DNA of 64,000 nucleotides, from contig CM048552.1 of NCBI GenBank assembly GCA_026413225.1, forward strand, positions 55,877,001 to 55,941,000, given 5' to 3'. Source of the DNA: Otis tarda. Taxonomy: Eukaryota > Chordata > Aves > Otidiformes > Otididae. Every line of letters begins with the position of its first letter. Position 1 is the stretch's first letter. Of the stretch, positions 1 through 12,800 are shown piece after piece. Under the pieces are notes generated by a model. The model saw nothing but the letters and a program-made list of their open reading frames with translations. It ran no database searches and had not been told where the DNA came from. The position numbers and the translations under genes were made by a program.

Positions 1-1136
1 TTCTACCACTGATACTTTTTGAAGCTTGAACTTAGAATTTATCTTTGTGCATGGATATAACTTGCTATCACTTTCATAAAGCTACTCCAGGCTGGTCAAG
101 GAGATTCTCTGAGACACAAGAAAGATGCAAGTTCCCTGCCAGTTCAGTCTATATTGACTGTATGATAACATTACATACAAGAGGTCTAAGTTTAGGTTGC
201 ACAAGCAACTTTCCTGCATTTCTTCACTTCTGCATGCTTGACTTTACAGCTTCATTTATCTTCTACTGTAACTTTCACACATGATGCTCTATGTGCCTGT
301 AGCAAGCCTGTGACAACATATTAGCTTCGTGGAGAACATCAGAAAACCTCTTCTCTGAAAAGACCAGTAAAATCCAGTTTTAGATTTATTCAAGCCATTT
401 CAACCACACCATGAACACTATTTGAACCCTGTAAATTCAGCATGTTGCCTTCCTCCGGAAAAAGTTTCTGTGGTGAGATGTGCCAATTTCAAGAAAGCTA
501 ATCAGCTGCAAGGAAGGTGATGACAGTGAGGCTTACAATAGAAAGGGCTATTACAGCGTCACAGAAGCAAGTTACTGTTAAACCCATGCAAAATCTATTC
601 TGGCCCTGTGCTTTCTGGACATACGCAGGCTTAGCTCATAATCAAAGAAAATTAAGACTCAAAAGCGTTCACAAAATCAAACTCTCAGAGTAAGGGGGAA
701 CATCAGTGATGTTTGCATTTATAAATTTTGATGAGTGACACTGGGCCATCCTGCCATGTCTCCGATCTTCAGAGATGTTCATGATCTGAGCAGAGTAAGA
801 TCAGGAGAGTACAACATCCAGCTTGTGGACTGCATATGGTCTGCCAGAAAATGTGTTTGACCTGTTGGTCAGTGCAGGAAGGACATTACAGCTGGGCTGA
901 GCTGCAGCCCGCTGCTAGTCACCATTTAAGGACTAACCATCTAACCTAAAATTCACTTTCTGAGCTCAGACTAAAGCAAGCAAGTAGAAAACTGCACTTC
1001 ATCCCTCTCATTCTTCAGTTCTGGCTCTCTTCTCTCCTCTTCCTCCATCCCAGTGCTTCCCTGCTTTGCTCACTCCCCTCCCTCCTAGGCTGCTATATCC
1101 ATCAGCACCGCATGAAAGGCACAGGATTGTCCCTAC
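1..1136 (-). other. SGSM3: SGSM3 intron, left edge
   Basis: This is the intron downstream of coding exon 10. I see no exon matching the SGSM3 SH3/RUN region and no recognisable repeat. The next exon must lie beyond the window. Confidence 0.7.
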
Positions 1137-1191
1137 CGAAAAGCAGAGAGGTGATGCCAGATTTCCTGCGCTGAGTCCTGCGCCGCACAAT
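1137..1191 (-). CDS. SGSM3: SGSM3 coding exon 10 (residues 398-416)
   Basis: Acceptor CCCTCAG|ATTG and donor TTCG|GTAGGG. It encodes [19 protein letters not shown], a strongly basic linker before the SH3 part. The next exon (EDDLEALK-like in the family) is not present between 1 and 1136. Confidence 0.95.
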
Positions 1192-4100
1192 CTGAGGGAG
1201 AGGGAAGAGAGAGAACAAAGTGCAGACATTAGGACAGATTTCAGAAATAAAATAAAGCAATCCTCCACACAGGTCAACTCTGGGCAAGAGGTCCTCACAG
1301 TTACCCCCTGGAAGGGGCAAGCAAGTGAACCAGCAATTTTAGACAGGAGTTGTTCCAGTTTTAATGCAATGAATCAGCTCTACTGCTTGATCTGCTCCAT
1401 GTGCAATGGGTTATTTATAGCTCAATTATTACGAAAGCATAACTGAAGCTCAAGAATCAACCATGATTCCAGTGAGTAATTTTAGTTCTAATTCTGCTTG
1501 TTGCCAAAAGGAGTCCTACACGTAATTATATATAAATTTCTAAGTGAATGCCTGTTATATTTTAGAATTGCAGGACTGTCTTGTGATTAGCACACTGATG
1601 AGCATCAAGAATACATCTTCCACACAGGCTTGACAAACAGGAGCTACTACATCTGCAACTGCAGATTGTAGTCCAAGATGAAACACAGATGCATTTTTCA
1701 TTCAGCATCTCAAAGGCTGCTGCTCTTTTTTGACTCTACCTTCCAGAGTTATTTTATTGTATCACTTTCCTACTAATGGATTAACTCCAGTTCCTACTCT
1801 GCATGCTCCACGTAAATTCTGCCAAAAGCCTATGTTGTTTCTTTTAGTTTCCATTAATAAAATGCATCACTTTCCATCATAACTCTCATTCATGATAATT
1901 ACAATGTCCCTTTCACCTGGGAATTTGTCAACCGGGACAGATCTAGCAGCATTTCATTAGCACAGACCTCCCCATCACTTCCCAGTATCTTTTCTCCACT
2001 GGATGACACGGTCATCCTGGAGCCAAAATCCTCTCAGACAGGACGCCTTGCTCGCAAAGAGCAGTTGGGAAGGAACACATAAGGAGATGGTAAAAATGGA
2101 GCAGCAGAGACAGATGGGACTCTGTGCACTCACTTTTGATAAACTGTTGACAGTGGTGCTGGAGTTGAGCAGCTGCCCTTGGTCAGCAATGAGGTAGGCC
2201 AAGTGTTTGCGACGCTGGGTCTCTACCGCCACATCTGTCAGCGAGCCAGCCACACGCATGGCCTCCCGCAGCAACACGTCTGCATCTTCAATCTGACTTG
2301 GGATGTCCGAGAGTGTGTTGAAGATTGAGGCAGAGTTCTCGGACTGGATTAGCTCATCCTCCTGCAACGATGCAGTCATTTTGACACACAGAACAGTGAG
2401 CATGACAGATATATTCTTGGGGCTGCTAGATGCAATTTTGCATTCAGTGTACAGCCCGGGCCAGAAACGATGCAGGTACAACTAGAGAATTCCATAAAAA
2501 CTTCAGTAGGAAGAGTCCAAGCTACCTATGGGAGGAGAACAGCATCTTTTGCTAGTCTACTGCACTGAGATCTGCCCCCAAAATTCTAGCTGGCATGTTT
2601 TTGAATCACAGCATCCATCACTGAAATGAAGTCAAATCAGTAAGGAAAGACAAAACACAGAAGGTATTCTGCACCCAGTGCCAGGACTGGGCACAGCAGG
2701 GATCTTGCTGGGGACAAGGGAATGGAAGCTGCTCAGTCTCACACGCTGTAGACCATCTACCGTGTCAAACTGTGCTCTACCTTCCCCTTACTCCCAGTAG
2801 GCTCACCCTTGCCCTTCACACAGCAAGCTGAACCACAAAATTATTTTTCACATAAAAAGGAAAAGATCAGGTGGTTAAACATAAACCAGTCAAATCAAAT
2901 GTAGCCAGGACAATGCTAATCTTGTGGAGCGTTCACCAGTGCCATCAAAAGCTTCCCAGATGACCACAACCTTGGCTTTATATCTCTGCTTAGAGAGAGC
3001 ACAAAATCAAGAAGTATCTTGGTTTAGGTAAGATGGACCCTCAGGGTGAGATCACGACTGAATAGAGGGTGGTGGCTGATGGGGTTTAATTATGAGGGCA
3101 ATTCCTGAATCCCGTGAAGTGCCTTGGAAGTTTTCACAGTCCCCAGTTCTGAGGAAGGCAGGAGGTTGTCTTCCTGAGCACATTCCCAAACCACACACAG
3201 GAAGTGGATACAAAACCTTCTTGCCCCTAGAACTCAGAATTAAACTCCAAAGTACTATAAAGGAGGAAGAGAAGGTGGGAATTACCTTCATACTGAGCAT
3301 GCCCAAAGTGAGCTGGAACAGCACCAGAGAGCCCTCGTAGAAGAAGAGGTCCCAAATACGTAGCAGCAGCTTGATGTGGACAACACTAGCAAAAGAGGTG
3401 AGGAACCAGTGCAAGGTGATCAAGGAGAGCTCTGTGAATAAAGACACAGAAAAGAAATATGACAAGGGAAGGCAGCCAACCAATGAAGAGGGACTCTCCT
3501 AAGCGGTTTCCTCCCAGCTCAAAGATGACCATGCGCTGCCTCCAAGGCCCCAGGGATTGCTCCTAGTCCTGCTGCTCTCCCTTTGTGAAACAAGAACCAT
3601 AATTTTTGTCTGTGTGTCACCCTGGCAAGAAAAGCTAGGGTTTCTAGGGCACACTTTTACCGATGTCATGCTCCTGGAGCAGCTTGTCCAGGCGGGGCAA
3701 GTACTGCACAATGAGCTGTCGCAGAACACGCTGGTCAGTCTGCACGCCCATCAGGGTGGTGCTGAAGTAGGAGGCAGGAACCAGCTCCTCGATAATAGCA
3801 CACATCATCCAGAAGGCATCTTCCTCCTCCAAGAAAAGCAGCAGAGAGGCAGCCACCTAGAATGTGGAAGGAAGAAGAACTGCATGTCCTAAGAAGAGCA
3901 GAACTCTTTCCCCACTTTTTCACACAGAGAGATGGACCAGAATCTAGGTGACCAACATCTTCCGTCCTCTGCAGCAGCTCTCCTGCAATTTTCTACTGAA
4001 GTGATTTCTCCTCAGTGTAATACCTCTTCCTCCCAAACAGATGGACTGAATTCTTCCATACCTTTGGACACATAGTGCTACTCTGCTCTCCCTTGCCCAG

Positions 4101-7100
4101 CAAAAATGTTCCATGTGGAAGGGATTTCCCTTCAGCTCATCTGGAGGCTACAGTGTCTGGCAGCAGTGCCTCAAATCACTTGCCCCAGCACAGCTGCCAC
4201 CACATACAAAATGATCCCTGTCATAGAGACACTCTGAAAACAGGTTACCATGCCAGTGCCTTGGCAATATCCAATCTCTGGGTAGAGCCAGGCAAGTCCT
4301 CGTAGTATCCTGCGTAGCCGTGGCACCCCGATACTGTTCATGTTGGAGAAGCAGGCATTGCTAGGCATTGTGCGGAGCAAGTCCTTTTCAATCTGCAAGA
4401 CAGCCATAAGCAAGGACAGGGTCAGCTAGCAGCACCTGAACAATTGCCTTCTGCACTCTTCACTTCCCCATGGCCTCTTGCCTCAGGGAACTCTGCTTCC
4501 CCACACTCATGCATAAGTCTGTAGGCATCAAAGACGACGGCCCTGTCCAAGCAGCCTTCACTGTTATGTGGGGAAAATGCCAGTGCAGATGGTGACCTGG
4601 TGCCTCCCAAGAAATACTTGCCTGAATTCAGCCCCTAGCTTCACCACTGAGAACAGCAGGGACACTGGTTGGGAATTTCATCTGCTTGGATTTCAAGCAA
4701 GACTTTCTAACAAATCTATCCCAGAGAGAAGTCAAGAACTTGGCTGCATCTGTGACAGGGAAATTGGAGGTGAACAGCCCACAGATCTCCCTTAGGCAGA
4801 ACTGTTCCTCCTTGAACCTAGCTTCTTAGTGAAAGGTGAACATGTGCAGAGCTTAGTTTCTTTTGCCATGGCCTTTGTCTCCTCCCTCAAAAGGAGAGCT
4901 CAGATGAAGAGGGAAAACACCCTGTAACAGTCTTGTTGATGTTCAGAGACTTCATATTTGAAGGAAGAAAGACAGTCCCTGGAAGCAGCTGCCACTACCT
5001 CAACAGAGGTGCAGCTGTCAGCCTTTTACCCTTCACTTCCGTCACGGAATATCAGGACTTTTGCTGAGATGCAACTGCAGCACTGTTTTCTAGCCTGCAG
5101 GTAGCATGGGTCCAACCCCTTCCCTGCTGTCCTAGGATGCAGGGGAGCTGCAGTGTTGTTACTTCTACAAAAGCGAAATATGCCCAACAGGATTAAGTTT
5201 TAGCAGGATTCAACCACGCATGTCCTCTCAATTGTCCCTGCTGCAGGTGTTAGGCAGACATCCCTTCCTCATCATGGAGCAAATTTTGCCCTTCTTCCCA
5301 CTCCCTTCTGCCCAGTCAGCACGAGGCAGTATCTCCTACCTGTTTGGCAGCAATGGTTTCATCATTAGAGCTGTTTTTCACGATATCCCGATATGACATC
5401 TCTGAATTCCTCTTCTTCTGCAAGGCTCCCGACAGGCGCATCCACAGCTAAGGGGACAAGGTGAAGAGAGATAGGAAAAGTCACTAAGACACCCACAAAA
5501 AGCCATCATCTGGCACCCTTTCAACAAAGAGAAAGTAGTCTTGCTCCACCGTCTCTTTCTCACCTGTGGCCTCATGCTGTGTGGGATGCCGGCTAGCACC
5601 AGGGAGCGCAGCTTGTCTGAATGAGGTAGGGTGACCTCAATTTTGTCCCACGTGAGGTCGCCCACGTCATGGTTGTGTGTGAATTCCAGATGAGCTTGCC
5701 ACTTGAGCCTCTGCTGTGGCTCTTCTGTCAGTGGGACCCTCAGAAGCTTGCTGGAGTTTGGCTCACCACCATCTGCCTCAGCAAAGGGAGGAGAATGAAA
5801 TGGAGAAAAGTGAGAGAGGGAACAGGAGAGGGAACAAACACAGGGCAGGGTGGGGATTAGGAACACCATCTGAAGAAGCACTTTGAAAACACTCATGTCT
5901 TCCAGCCAGAGCATGGAAAGGCAAAGCTTAGTTTCTAGTGGTCTTCTCCATGCAGCAAATTTTATGGTCATAAGCAAAAGGCATTGGAGCCTTGAGAATT
6001 AAGGAGCTGTCAGCAGGCTTCTAGTTTCTACTTACTCATGATTTAGAACAGAGTGTGGCTGGAATTAAACAAGACCCTGGCAACAGTCATCCTGCTGGGT
6101 TTTGTAAGGAACCATAAATCAGGCTGGCAAAAGCATAGCAAGCCTCAGAGGTGGCAAGCAGAAGCTATATGCTCACAGAAGTAATGAGGTGCAAAATTTT
6201 AACTTTGGGGATATTTAATCATCAGAAAAGCTTTAATAAGGACACTTCCAAACCACAGTGAGCGAGCACCTTAACCTGAGGCTGGCTTTCTAAAATAGAT
6301 ACTTTAGCACAAGCACAGGTTTGATGTAAGGCACTCTGTCCTTCATCATATAACACATCCCCATCACTGCAGTCCAAATCTTTCTGCTGATTTTATAATG
6401 CACAAGTCTATCAAATGTTCTGGCTAAAGAAAACTGCTGTGTCCTGTCCTCATCTCTGGATCATTGCTTCAAAGAGGGTCCTCTGTGACTCAAGGTGCCT
6501 CAGGGCACACATGCAAACAGCTTCTGCCCTTGCACTGTACGGCCTGACCCCTGGTTGCCCACGTCTGTATCTTGCAAAAAAACTAGGATGTGGGTTCTGA
6601 GCCTACAATTTTCCCTGCACTTGGCCAAGCTGCTGGGATGTGTAGAACACATACTGCTGCCACTCACCTTGGCCACAAATTTTTTAACAGATGGCACGTG
6701 TCGCTGTGCCTGCTATCAGTGCTTACAGTGCCACTGAACACAGCAGAGACCCCACTGTGAACTGGGAAAGTCATCCTTCCCCAACATGCAGCTGCTAATA
6801 AGTTCCTCTTAACTTTTCTGTCCGTTACCCATGGCACAAGCATAAGGGGGTAGTAATGACTCTACTGCGTAGTCTCCGCTCCAGACTCCCATAAGGCCGG
6901 CACGTCTAATGCACTTGATTACAATGGCAGGATACAGAAAGATGGCAACAGGGGGGTAGACGAGACCTAGCACAGAATGGCTGCAAAATCACCCTGCCAT
7001 GCTTGGAAGCACGGGAAGGGCTGGACACAGGACACAATGGAAGGGCGGGGGATGGGACTGGCTTTACCTTCCTTATCAACTCGGAAACCAAATTCATCAT

Positions 7101-9755
7101 AGTGGAACTCTGGCTGCTCGATGGATTCTTCTTTCTGGGAGACACGAGGAAGGAGAACAGACACTTTCAGCAGTTTAGCACTGAACAACTGAACAGAGAC
7201 GTGTGGACATTGCCCCATCCCATCACTGTCCACACTGTGCCCTCTGGGGAACTAGACTCCTTGCCCTTTTATTTTCAATGCCTCTCACCACAATTCCCAG
7301 CTGGGGAGGTGTTGCATCCCATTCCCATTTTGACTTCTCCATGGAAGTTGTGAAGCCCTGCCTTCACAACCGCACAGATTCTCCCAGCAATCCTTTTTCC
7401 AGCAGAGCTTGAGCACAGCATCATATCAAGATCAGAACTTCCCACCTGGAGGGAGCACACAGCTCTCCTCATGGACCGAGGGATCCGCACACACCAGCTA
7501 AAGTGGTCTCTACTGTCTGCATTTCTAATACACAGCAGTCCTCTGTTACCTCTGCACACACACTGCAAATTCAGCTCCCTGCATTGCTCCATCTCCTGCT
7601 GGCTGCTTTCAGATTTCTCTGAAAGACAGCAGGCACAACTGGGATTTGCACCTGTGAAGCAAACCCGTATTACAGACCAAAGGAAATTGAAGTCCTAAAT
7701 CTCAACTTTCCTCATCTGTGCTCATGGTTGGCACTGGGGTGTACACATTGGAGGTTACAATTAGGCTTTTTTAAGGAGTATAAGACTACAGATACCTCCC
7801 CTTTCCTGCAAGCCCACCTGCCCTTCCTGTGGGGTGTTGCAAGCACTGCACCCAGGCACCGCCCAAGAAGCACGCTTCTAGCATAGTTCCACAATAAGTT
7901 TCAATCTGCTTCACTAGGCTCAGCTGCCTTCAGCAAACACTGTGGGTAAAGTTACATAATTCCATAGCTGCTTCCTTCCTTCCTGCTCTGCCCACCTGGT
8001 GACAAGTCTTGAGGCTGGCATTTCTGGCTGTGCACAAGCCATCCAGAGTAGCTTGATGGTGACATCCCCAAGGGTGTCAACATTTTTATAGTACAGCAAT
8101 AGTTGCAAAACAACAGGGCAATAATTCACACAAGTTTCTTTGTGCTCTGCAAGATCCTGTTGCAAGAGCCAGGATGCAGCCGCAAAACACATGAAGTTTA
8201 AGTAGCAAACACACATCTGCAACCAAACCACGGGAGGAAGAGTGCATCTCTCCCTCCTTTTCCCTATGGCTTTCAGAGACCACCAGAAATCATCAGGGTC
8301 CCTTTACTTCTGTGCAGAGCCAAAGAACACCCCATCCCTGCCCCACGCCGTACCTGTGTGTATTTTGCCAGGATCTCCTGAGGCCAAATGCTGGGGGTGA
8401 GTGCTGAGAAGGGACCCCCAGCAGACGGAGTGTGATGGCCTAAACAGAAAGAGATCAACATATGGCAGTGAAAACCTGAAAGGACTCCCTTGGAAGACAC
8501 ACGCTCAATACAGACTGTTCCAGCAAGAGGAGGACTCTCTCAGCAGTTTGTCACTATTGCCACTCTAGACATTGAGACCACTTTCACTTCACCAAGGAAG
8601 CAAATAATTTCAGATGGTTTTGTCACTTATCATCAAGCAAAAGAAGCAGAAAGGCCAAACGGAGTTCCCTCAAAAAAAAAAAAAAGACACTTTTTCGGGA
8701 AGAGAAATAGTTCCATGGCATCATGTGATCCTTCTTCTGCTTGGAAAAGCTGTGCAGTCAGTGCCAAGCCAGGAGCATCATTACTAAAAAAAATTATTAT
8801 GCAGAGGTAAACTCCTCCACAACAGTCACTGACCCCAGCACTAGCAGCACTCCACAGTTCCCTGAAACTCTGTCACCCAGACACTGAAATGGGAAATCAA
8901 GAGCCCTCAGCAAGATGCTCCCTTTGCTGCAGAAGGGCTGGGAGACTTACGCCCCTCCCTGCGACATTGTCAGACCATGCAAAAAGAGCTGCAGCAATGA
9001 AAGTATGCCTATCATCATGGTCTTTTGTGTTCAAGGCAAGCACCTTCCCAGTCTCATGCAGTGTCCCACTGAACAGCTTCCTTTGTAACAATGGCAGATG
9101 TCAAGTTTTGCAGCTGAGGCAGATAAGCATGTCCCAGGCCTTCCCCTGCGCACATCAGCCACAAAAAGGTTTACTTGGGTTTGAAGTATAGTCTCTCTCA
9201 GGGTTATATGCCCTGAAATAACCAGCTGAATTGGGAAGGAAGATGTACACAAAAACACAGGGTGGGAGAGTGAGCACTGTCAGAGGGACGTGCTGGAGGA
9301 GATCCAGTTTTAGTAAAGCTTATCTCTCAGTTGAATTTCAATAATTCTTCAGCCTTCTGCCTGCCCTAGAGCTACCATTTTACAGAAGAAATCTCTTGGA
9401 TCATAAGCAAGCCACCTACTACAGGGCAAGTCTTGGGAGGAGAACAGAACCGAGCAAATCTTACAAAAAATGGGGAAGGCAGAATATATTTCACCCTCCT
9501 CCTTCCTCTGGGTTCAATGGCTGAAGCAGCTTCTGCAGGCTTCAGCACAGGGTAAAGGATGAAACTGAGTTCCCTGAGTGAGAACGCAGCTGGGTCACAA
9601 AGAGTGGGACAGTTTCTTCTCCATCAATTTGACCAGATAGCATGTTAGTGTAAAGAATGGCTCTTGGAACTTTCTTTTACTGAGTTGCAGCTGAAGAAAG
9701 AACAAGCAACCAAACAAGAAGGTACTGTGTCCATTTTTGTCTACTCACCTGACAT
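1137..9755 (-). CDS. SGSM3: SGSM3, small G protein signalling modulator 3 (N-terminal 415 codons; 3' part off the left edge)
   Basis: Ten coding exons join in frame (minus strand, 5' to 3'): 9755-9749, 8439-8354, 7134-7068, 5772-5564, 5447-5340, 4392-4249, 3856-3661, 3431-3286, 2361-2134, 1191-1137. The protein begins [18 protein letters not shown] and closely follows vertebrate SGSM3 as I recall it. The TBC domain fills about residues 110-330. It shows the IxxDxxR arginine-finger motif (IEKDLLRT, R166), the glutamine-finger motif YCQ (Q203) and the late motif [10 protein letters not shown] (297-306). TBC proteins of this kind accelerate GTP hydrolysis by Rab proteins; SGSM3 (RUTBC3/MAP) is reported to act on RAB5 and to bind RAP/RAB proteins. 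A basic stretch RRRTQRRK (400-407) follows. The SH3 and RUN domains expected next are not in the window. No frameshift or stop interrupts the exons. Identity is near certain; GAP activity is inferred from the family. Confidence 0.97.
2134..2361 (-). CDS. SGSM3: SGSM3 coding exon 9 (residues 322-397)
   Basis: Acceptor GTTGCAG|GAGG and donor CAAAA|GTGAGT. It is exactly 76 codons. It encodes [19 protein letters not shown] and [19 protein letters not shown], the post-TBC helical part. It reads in frame from exon 8. Confidence 0.97.
3286..3431 (-). CDS. SGSM3: SGSM3 coding exon 8 (residues 273-321, end of TBC domain)
   Basis: Acceptor TTCACAG|AG and donor GAAG|GTAATT. It encodes [16 protein letters not shown] and the motif [11 protein letters not shown]. 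Position 291 is His (VVHIKLLL); I recall Asp at this site in mammals, which is a small difference. Confidence 0.97.
3661..3856 (-). CDS. SGSM3: SGSM3 coding exon 7 (residues 208-273)
   Basis: Acceptor TTCTAG|GTGG and donor CATCG|GTAAAAG. It encodes the TBC core from [18 protein letters not shown] through [13 protein letters not shown]. The last codon is split 1+2. Confidence 0.97.
4249..4392 (-). CDS. SGSM3: SGSM3 coding exon 6 (residues 160-207, TBC catalytic fingers)
   Basis: Acceptor TTGCAG|ATTG and donor CATG|GTAACC. This exon carries both catalytic motifs: IEKDLLRT with the arginine finger (R166) and [12 protein letters not shown] with the glutamine finger (Q203). Both key residues are intact, so the GAP is predicted to be active. 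Confidence 0.97.
5340..5447 (-). CDS. SGSM3: SGSM3 coding exon 5 (residues 124-159)
   Basis: Acceptor CCTTAG|CTGTGG and donor AACAG|GTAGGAG. It encodes [17 protein letters not shown] and ends with ETIAAKQ. It is 108 nt with both borders in phase 0. It belongs to the early TBC helices. Confidence 0.95.
5564..5772 (-). CDS. SGSM3: SGSM3 coding exon 4 (residues 54-123, entry to TBC domain)
   Basis: Acceptor GGCAG|ATGG and donor CACAG|GTGAGA. It encodes the segment with [17 protein letters not shown] and [13 protein letters not shown]. The GIPxxMRPQLW element at the exon junction is the typical opening of a TBC domain. Confidence 0.96.
7068..7134 (-). CDS. SGSM3: SGSM3 coding exon 3 (residues 32-54)
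   Basis: Acceptor TCCCAG|AAAG and donor GAAG|GTAAAG. It encodes [19 protein letters not shown], an acidic and aromatic stretch before the TBC domain. The codon is split 1+2 with the next exon. Confidence 0.95.
8354..8439 (-). CDS. SGSM3: SGSM3 coding exon 2 (residues 3-31)
   Basis: Acceptor TTTAG|GC and donor CAG|GTACGG. It encodes a conserved N-terminal segment including [18 protein letters not shown]. No catalytic motif lies here. Confidence 0.95.
9749..9755 (-). CDS. SGSM3: SGSM3 coding exon 1 (start codon plus 4 nt)
   Basis: ATGTCAG is followed by the donor GTGAGTAG. Only seven coding bases lie in this exon. The split glycine codon is completed by GC at the start of the next exon. The start context has A at -3. 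This start gives the MSG opening expected for SGSM3. Confidence 0.9.
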
Positions 9756-9832
9756 TGTGCTAGGTAAGGCTGAGTAGCAGAGGCTGTCAGCAGGTCCAGA
9801 AGTGCTGTTCTCAGAGGTAAGAGGTCACGATC
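9756..9832 (-). other. SGSM3: SGSM3 5' UTR part of the start-codon exon
   Basis: The exon holding the start codon probably begins at 9832. There the minus strand reads ATAACAG|GATCG, preceded by an unusually strong pyrimidine tract: an uninterrupted run of about 18 T (A run near 9855-9872 on the plus strand) and then CCTCTCCTCC. A shorter alternative acceptor (GAGAACAG|CACTT, near 9806) is possible. No ATG lies between 9832 and the start codon. Confidence 0.6.
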
Positions 9833-12800
9833 CTGTTATAAAAAGGAGGAGAGGAAAAAAAAAAAAAAAAGGTGAAGAGAGAATTCAGTTAGCATCTAAG
9901 AACATGATGGGGGACAGACAGACGCTCATGCACAACCTTCTAATGGGAAAATTAAATCCCTTAGTATTTAAGTTCCCCACATGAAATTAAATTCCAGAGA
10001 CTGGAATTTCTTCTTAGTTTTATACCTACCCATCAGCTAGAAAGAGCACACCGTCATTTACCAAACTCCTTGTGACAGTAACACCATTGCAGATTGAAAA
10101 AATGTAAAAAATCAAGTCAAGTATCATCACCTTTTCCATCAGATATTGTGAGTCTCATATTTAAGTATGAATACTAAAACAACACAACATACATCATCAT
10201 TCTCTGAACACACTGCCCATGGAGAAGGGACTGGAATGGTGAAAAGAGTACAAGGGGGTATCATTAGATGCAATAAGCCTGAAAAATATTTTAGTGGAAG
10301 CATCACAAGAGCAAAGTGAATTAGGCTGTGGAATACGGTTCCCTGAAAGGAGCTGGAAAAGCTTCTGACACGGATTTTCTGTAATGAACTGCGCTAGGAT
10401 ATGGACAACAACCAAGTCCCTCTGCAGTGACCCAGGCTCCTGCAAACTAAATCTGGTGACAGAGCTCAGATGATGAAACAGCCCGCACAGCTCCCCTTCT
10501 TACTTTCCTGATACCAGTTCACAGCAGATTTTTGTAGACAATGAAATAGTTCAGTAATCAGAGTTATTTTTGACTTGAAGATCAATCTTATAAGTGTGTG
10601 CGGGAGACAGCAAGAGCCACCTCTACCAAGAGACAAAGCCAATGCTGCCATATATCAGTCACTTACTGAGGAAAGAATCTATGAAAATCAAACATTTGCA
10701 TGTCTGGGACGGGTTTTCCAGCTTGCCCTTTTCAGTAGAGCTACTTATGATTGCAAACTGCTAAAAGAAGGAACTCCAGGGATTTATCCAGCAGGTCCTG
10801 TCCACGTTGCTCATAGTGCTCAGTAGTACAAGGTTATATTGCCTTTGCATCTCAGTGAACTTTCCGGTGAGTGCTTGCAGCCTGGAAGTGGCTTGCTACA
10901 GCACTCCAAGATAAGCGGCTGTAAAACATTGCAAAAGCATAAAAAACACCTGCGTCTGAGAACACAAACGATAAGGCTTCTTCCTCCCATATTTAAACAG
11001 TTCTCTGCATAAAAAAAAAAGGTGGCAGGGAAGAACAGACACTCTTATCTTCTGACACTAACTCTCCCAGCAAAAAAAAGACAAACAACCCAACCAAACA
11101 AGAAAAAGTTCAGCTTTTGTTTCCGAGAAATAACGTTGACCACGAAAGGGCCAGTCGCTTACCCATGAGTTCTGTAAATGCTCTTCTATCCTTCCTATCA
11201 CTCTAGCCTCACTTGTTCTCTTAGCACCAACTTTTCCCTCAGCAGCTGAAGACTTAACAAGAATTACAAAATGATCACCTGCATACTCATTTTACATGGG
11301 AACGCACACAGCAGGCACACCAAGCTGGTAAATCTGCTGACGATAATTATTCCCCTTTCAACTTCACTGTGAACATATTCTGATGGGTTTTTTTCAGGCT
11401 TATCTCTGCCCTGCGACCACAACTGCTCTGTTCCTGAGCCTGCAATATGTCCTGCTTCCCTGCCCTCTTTCAGCCCAGTTAACCCTGTTTCCAATGACTT
11501 TTCTTTGGAATGCTTTCAGTGTTCCAGCCACGTGGTACTCCTGCCACGCTTCGCGTTACCTGTGTTCTGAATCCGTGCTCAGTGCCTCAGGCGCGTGAGC
11601 AGGGATCCCCTTCGGTCACTGTTAACCTTCACCACGTGCACAGTCATTGCTGAACCAACCTGCTACGGAGGAGCCGTGCCAGCGCGTTAGGCACGCAGAT
11701 GTGAACACTGCCCATGTAACCACAGTGCTCGGGAGGCAGGGCAGGAGAGCGCTGAGGCCGAAAGTCCCTCCTCATCCCAGGACAGGTGTAGCAGAGGGGA
11801 ACACTTTCCCTCGTCCACATCATCGCAACCTGGCCTCCGCCTTGCTGGAGATCACTCCCCTGCCTGCTGCCTGCCCTCCCGGCCTGACATTAGAGCACTG
11901 AACTTGGTGGGCAGGTTTTTCCTGCCCTGGTTCCTACAGAAACCTTCTCGCAAGCACCTGCCTGGGACCAGGCCCAGAGAGAGCACAAGAAGCTCAGCAT
12001 GGCGCAGGGGTGTGTGGAAGGCAAGGGTGGAGAGCATGAATCACATCAAGAGAAGGCTCCTGCTGTGGCACAAGGACTGCCCACAGAGCCAGGTGTCTCC
12101 AAGAGAAGGTACAGGTACGGAGGCCACTGTGCCAGCCCTGCAGGTCTTCATCACCCTGCTTTCTCCCCACTCCCACTCTGCCTCCAGTAAAGCATCACAG
12201 GAACTGGGAGGAAGGTTCCCTGGCACAGCCAGGCACCAGCCAGAGCAAGCCAAGAGGACGAGGATACTTGGCATATGGGATTGATACAGTAAGTGCTTTC
12301 CTTTAACTGAGGGATATAAACCTCAAGCAACTCTCAAACTCTCCTAGACACGAGAGAGCAAGTAACAAAGGGGGCTCCCGAGAAGCTTGGGAAATTGCAT
12401 GCATGAAATTGCTACAGCTAACTTAGCTGTGTTATTTGCACAGTACACACTTCGGAAAATGAGCAACAGTAAGGGACACAAAGGAAAAAATACATCAGAT
12501 CCAACAAATATTAACGGCAACTCCCAAACTCTCAGAACTCTAAAATTACAACCAGTTTCACCCATGCATTAAGAAGGATCTCTCATCTTTAAAGGCAATT
12601 TAAGTTTCCTATACAAAGCAATTTTGGTCACATAACAGGTGGTCTTCACACTTTGAAAGAAATGTATTTTTTGTTAAAATGCAAATGGTACCTGTTACTT
12701 GCAGCTTTACTTTTTGAGTTCAGACTCTGAAACAAATCACACCAGCATTGATTCCAGCCTGCCAGAAGACAGCTATAACGACAGCGCGTGTACCTGAAAA

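Larger units (their letters stand above)
1192..9748 (-). other. SGSM3: SGSM3 internal introns
   Basis: The nine introns between the coding exons run from 116 bp (5448-5563) to about 1.3 kb (8440-9748). All use GT-AG ends. Apart from short A tracts (for example near 8672-8684) I see no additional exon, RNA gene or interspersed repeat in them. Confidence 0.6.

Noticed and set aside
11904..12284. 126-codon frame in the GC-richer part of SGSM3 intron 1
   Set aside because: No recognisable domain; overlapping frames of similar size on both strands; no splice or promoter context.
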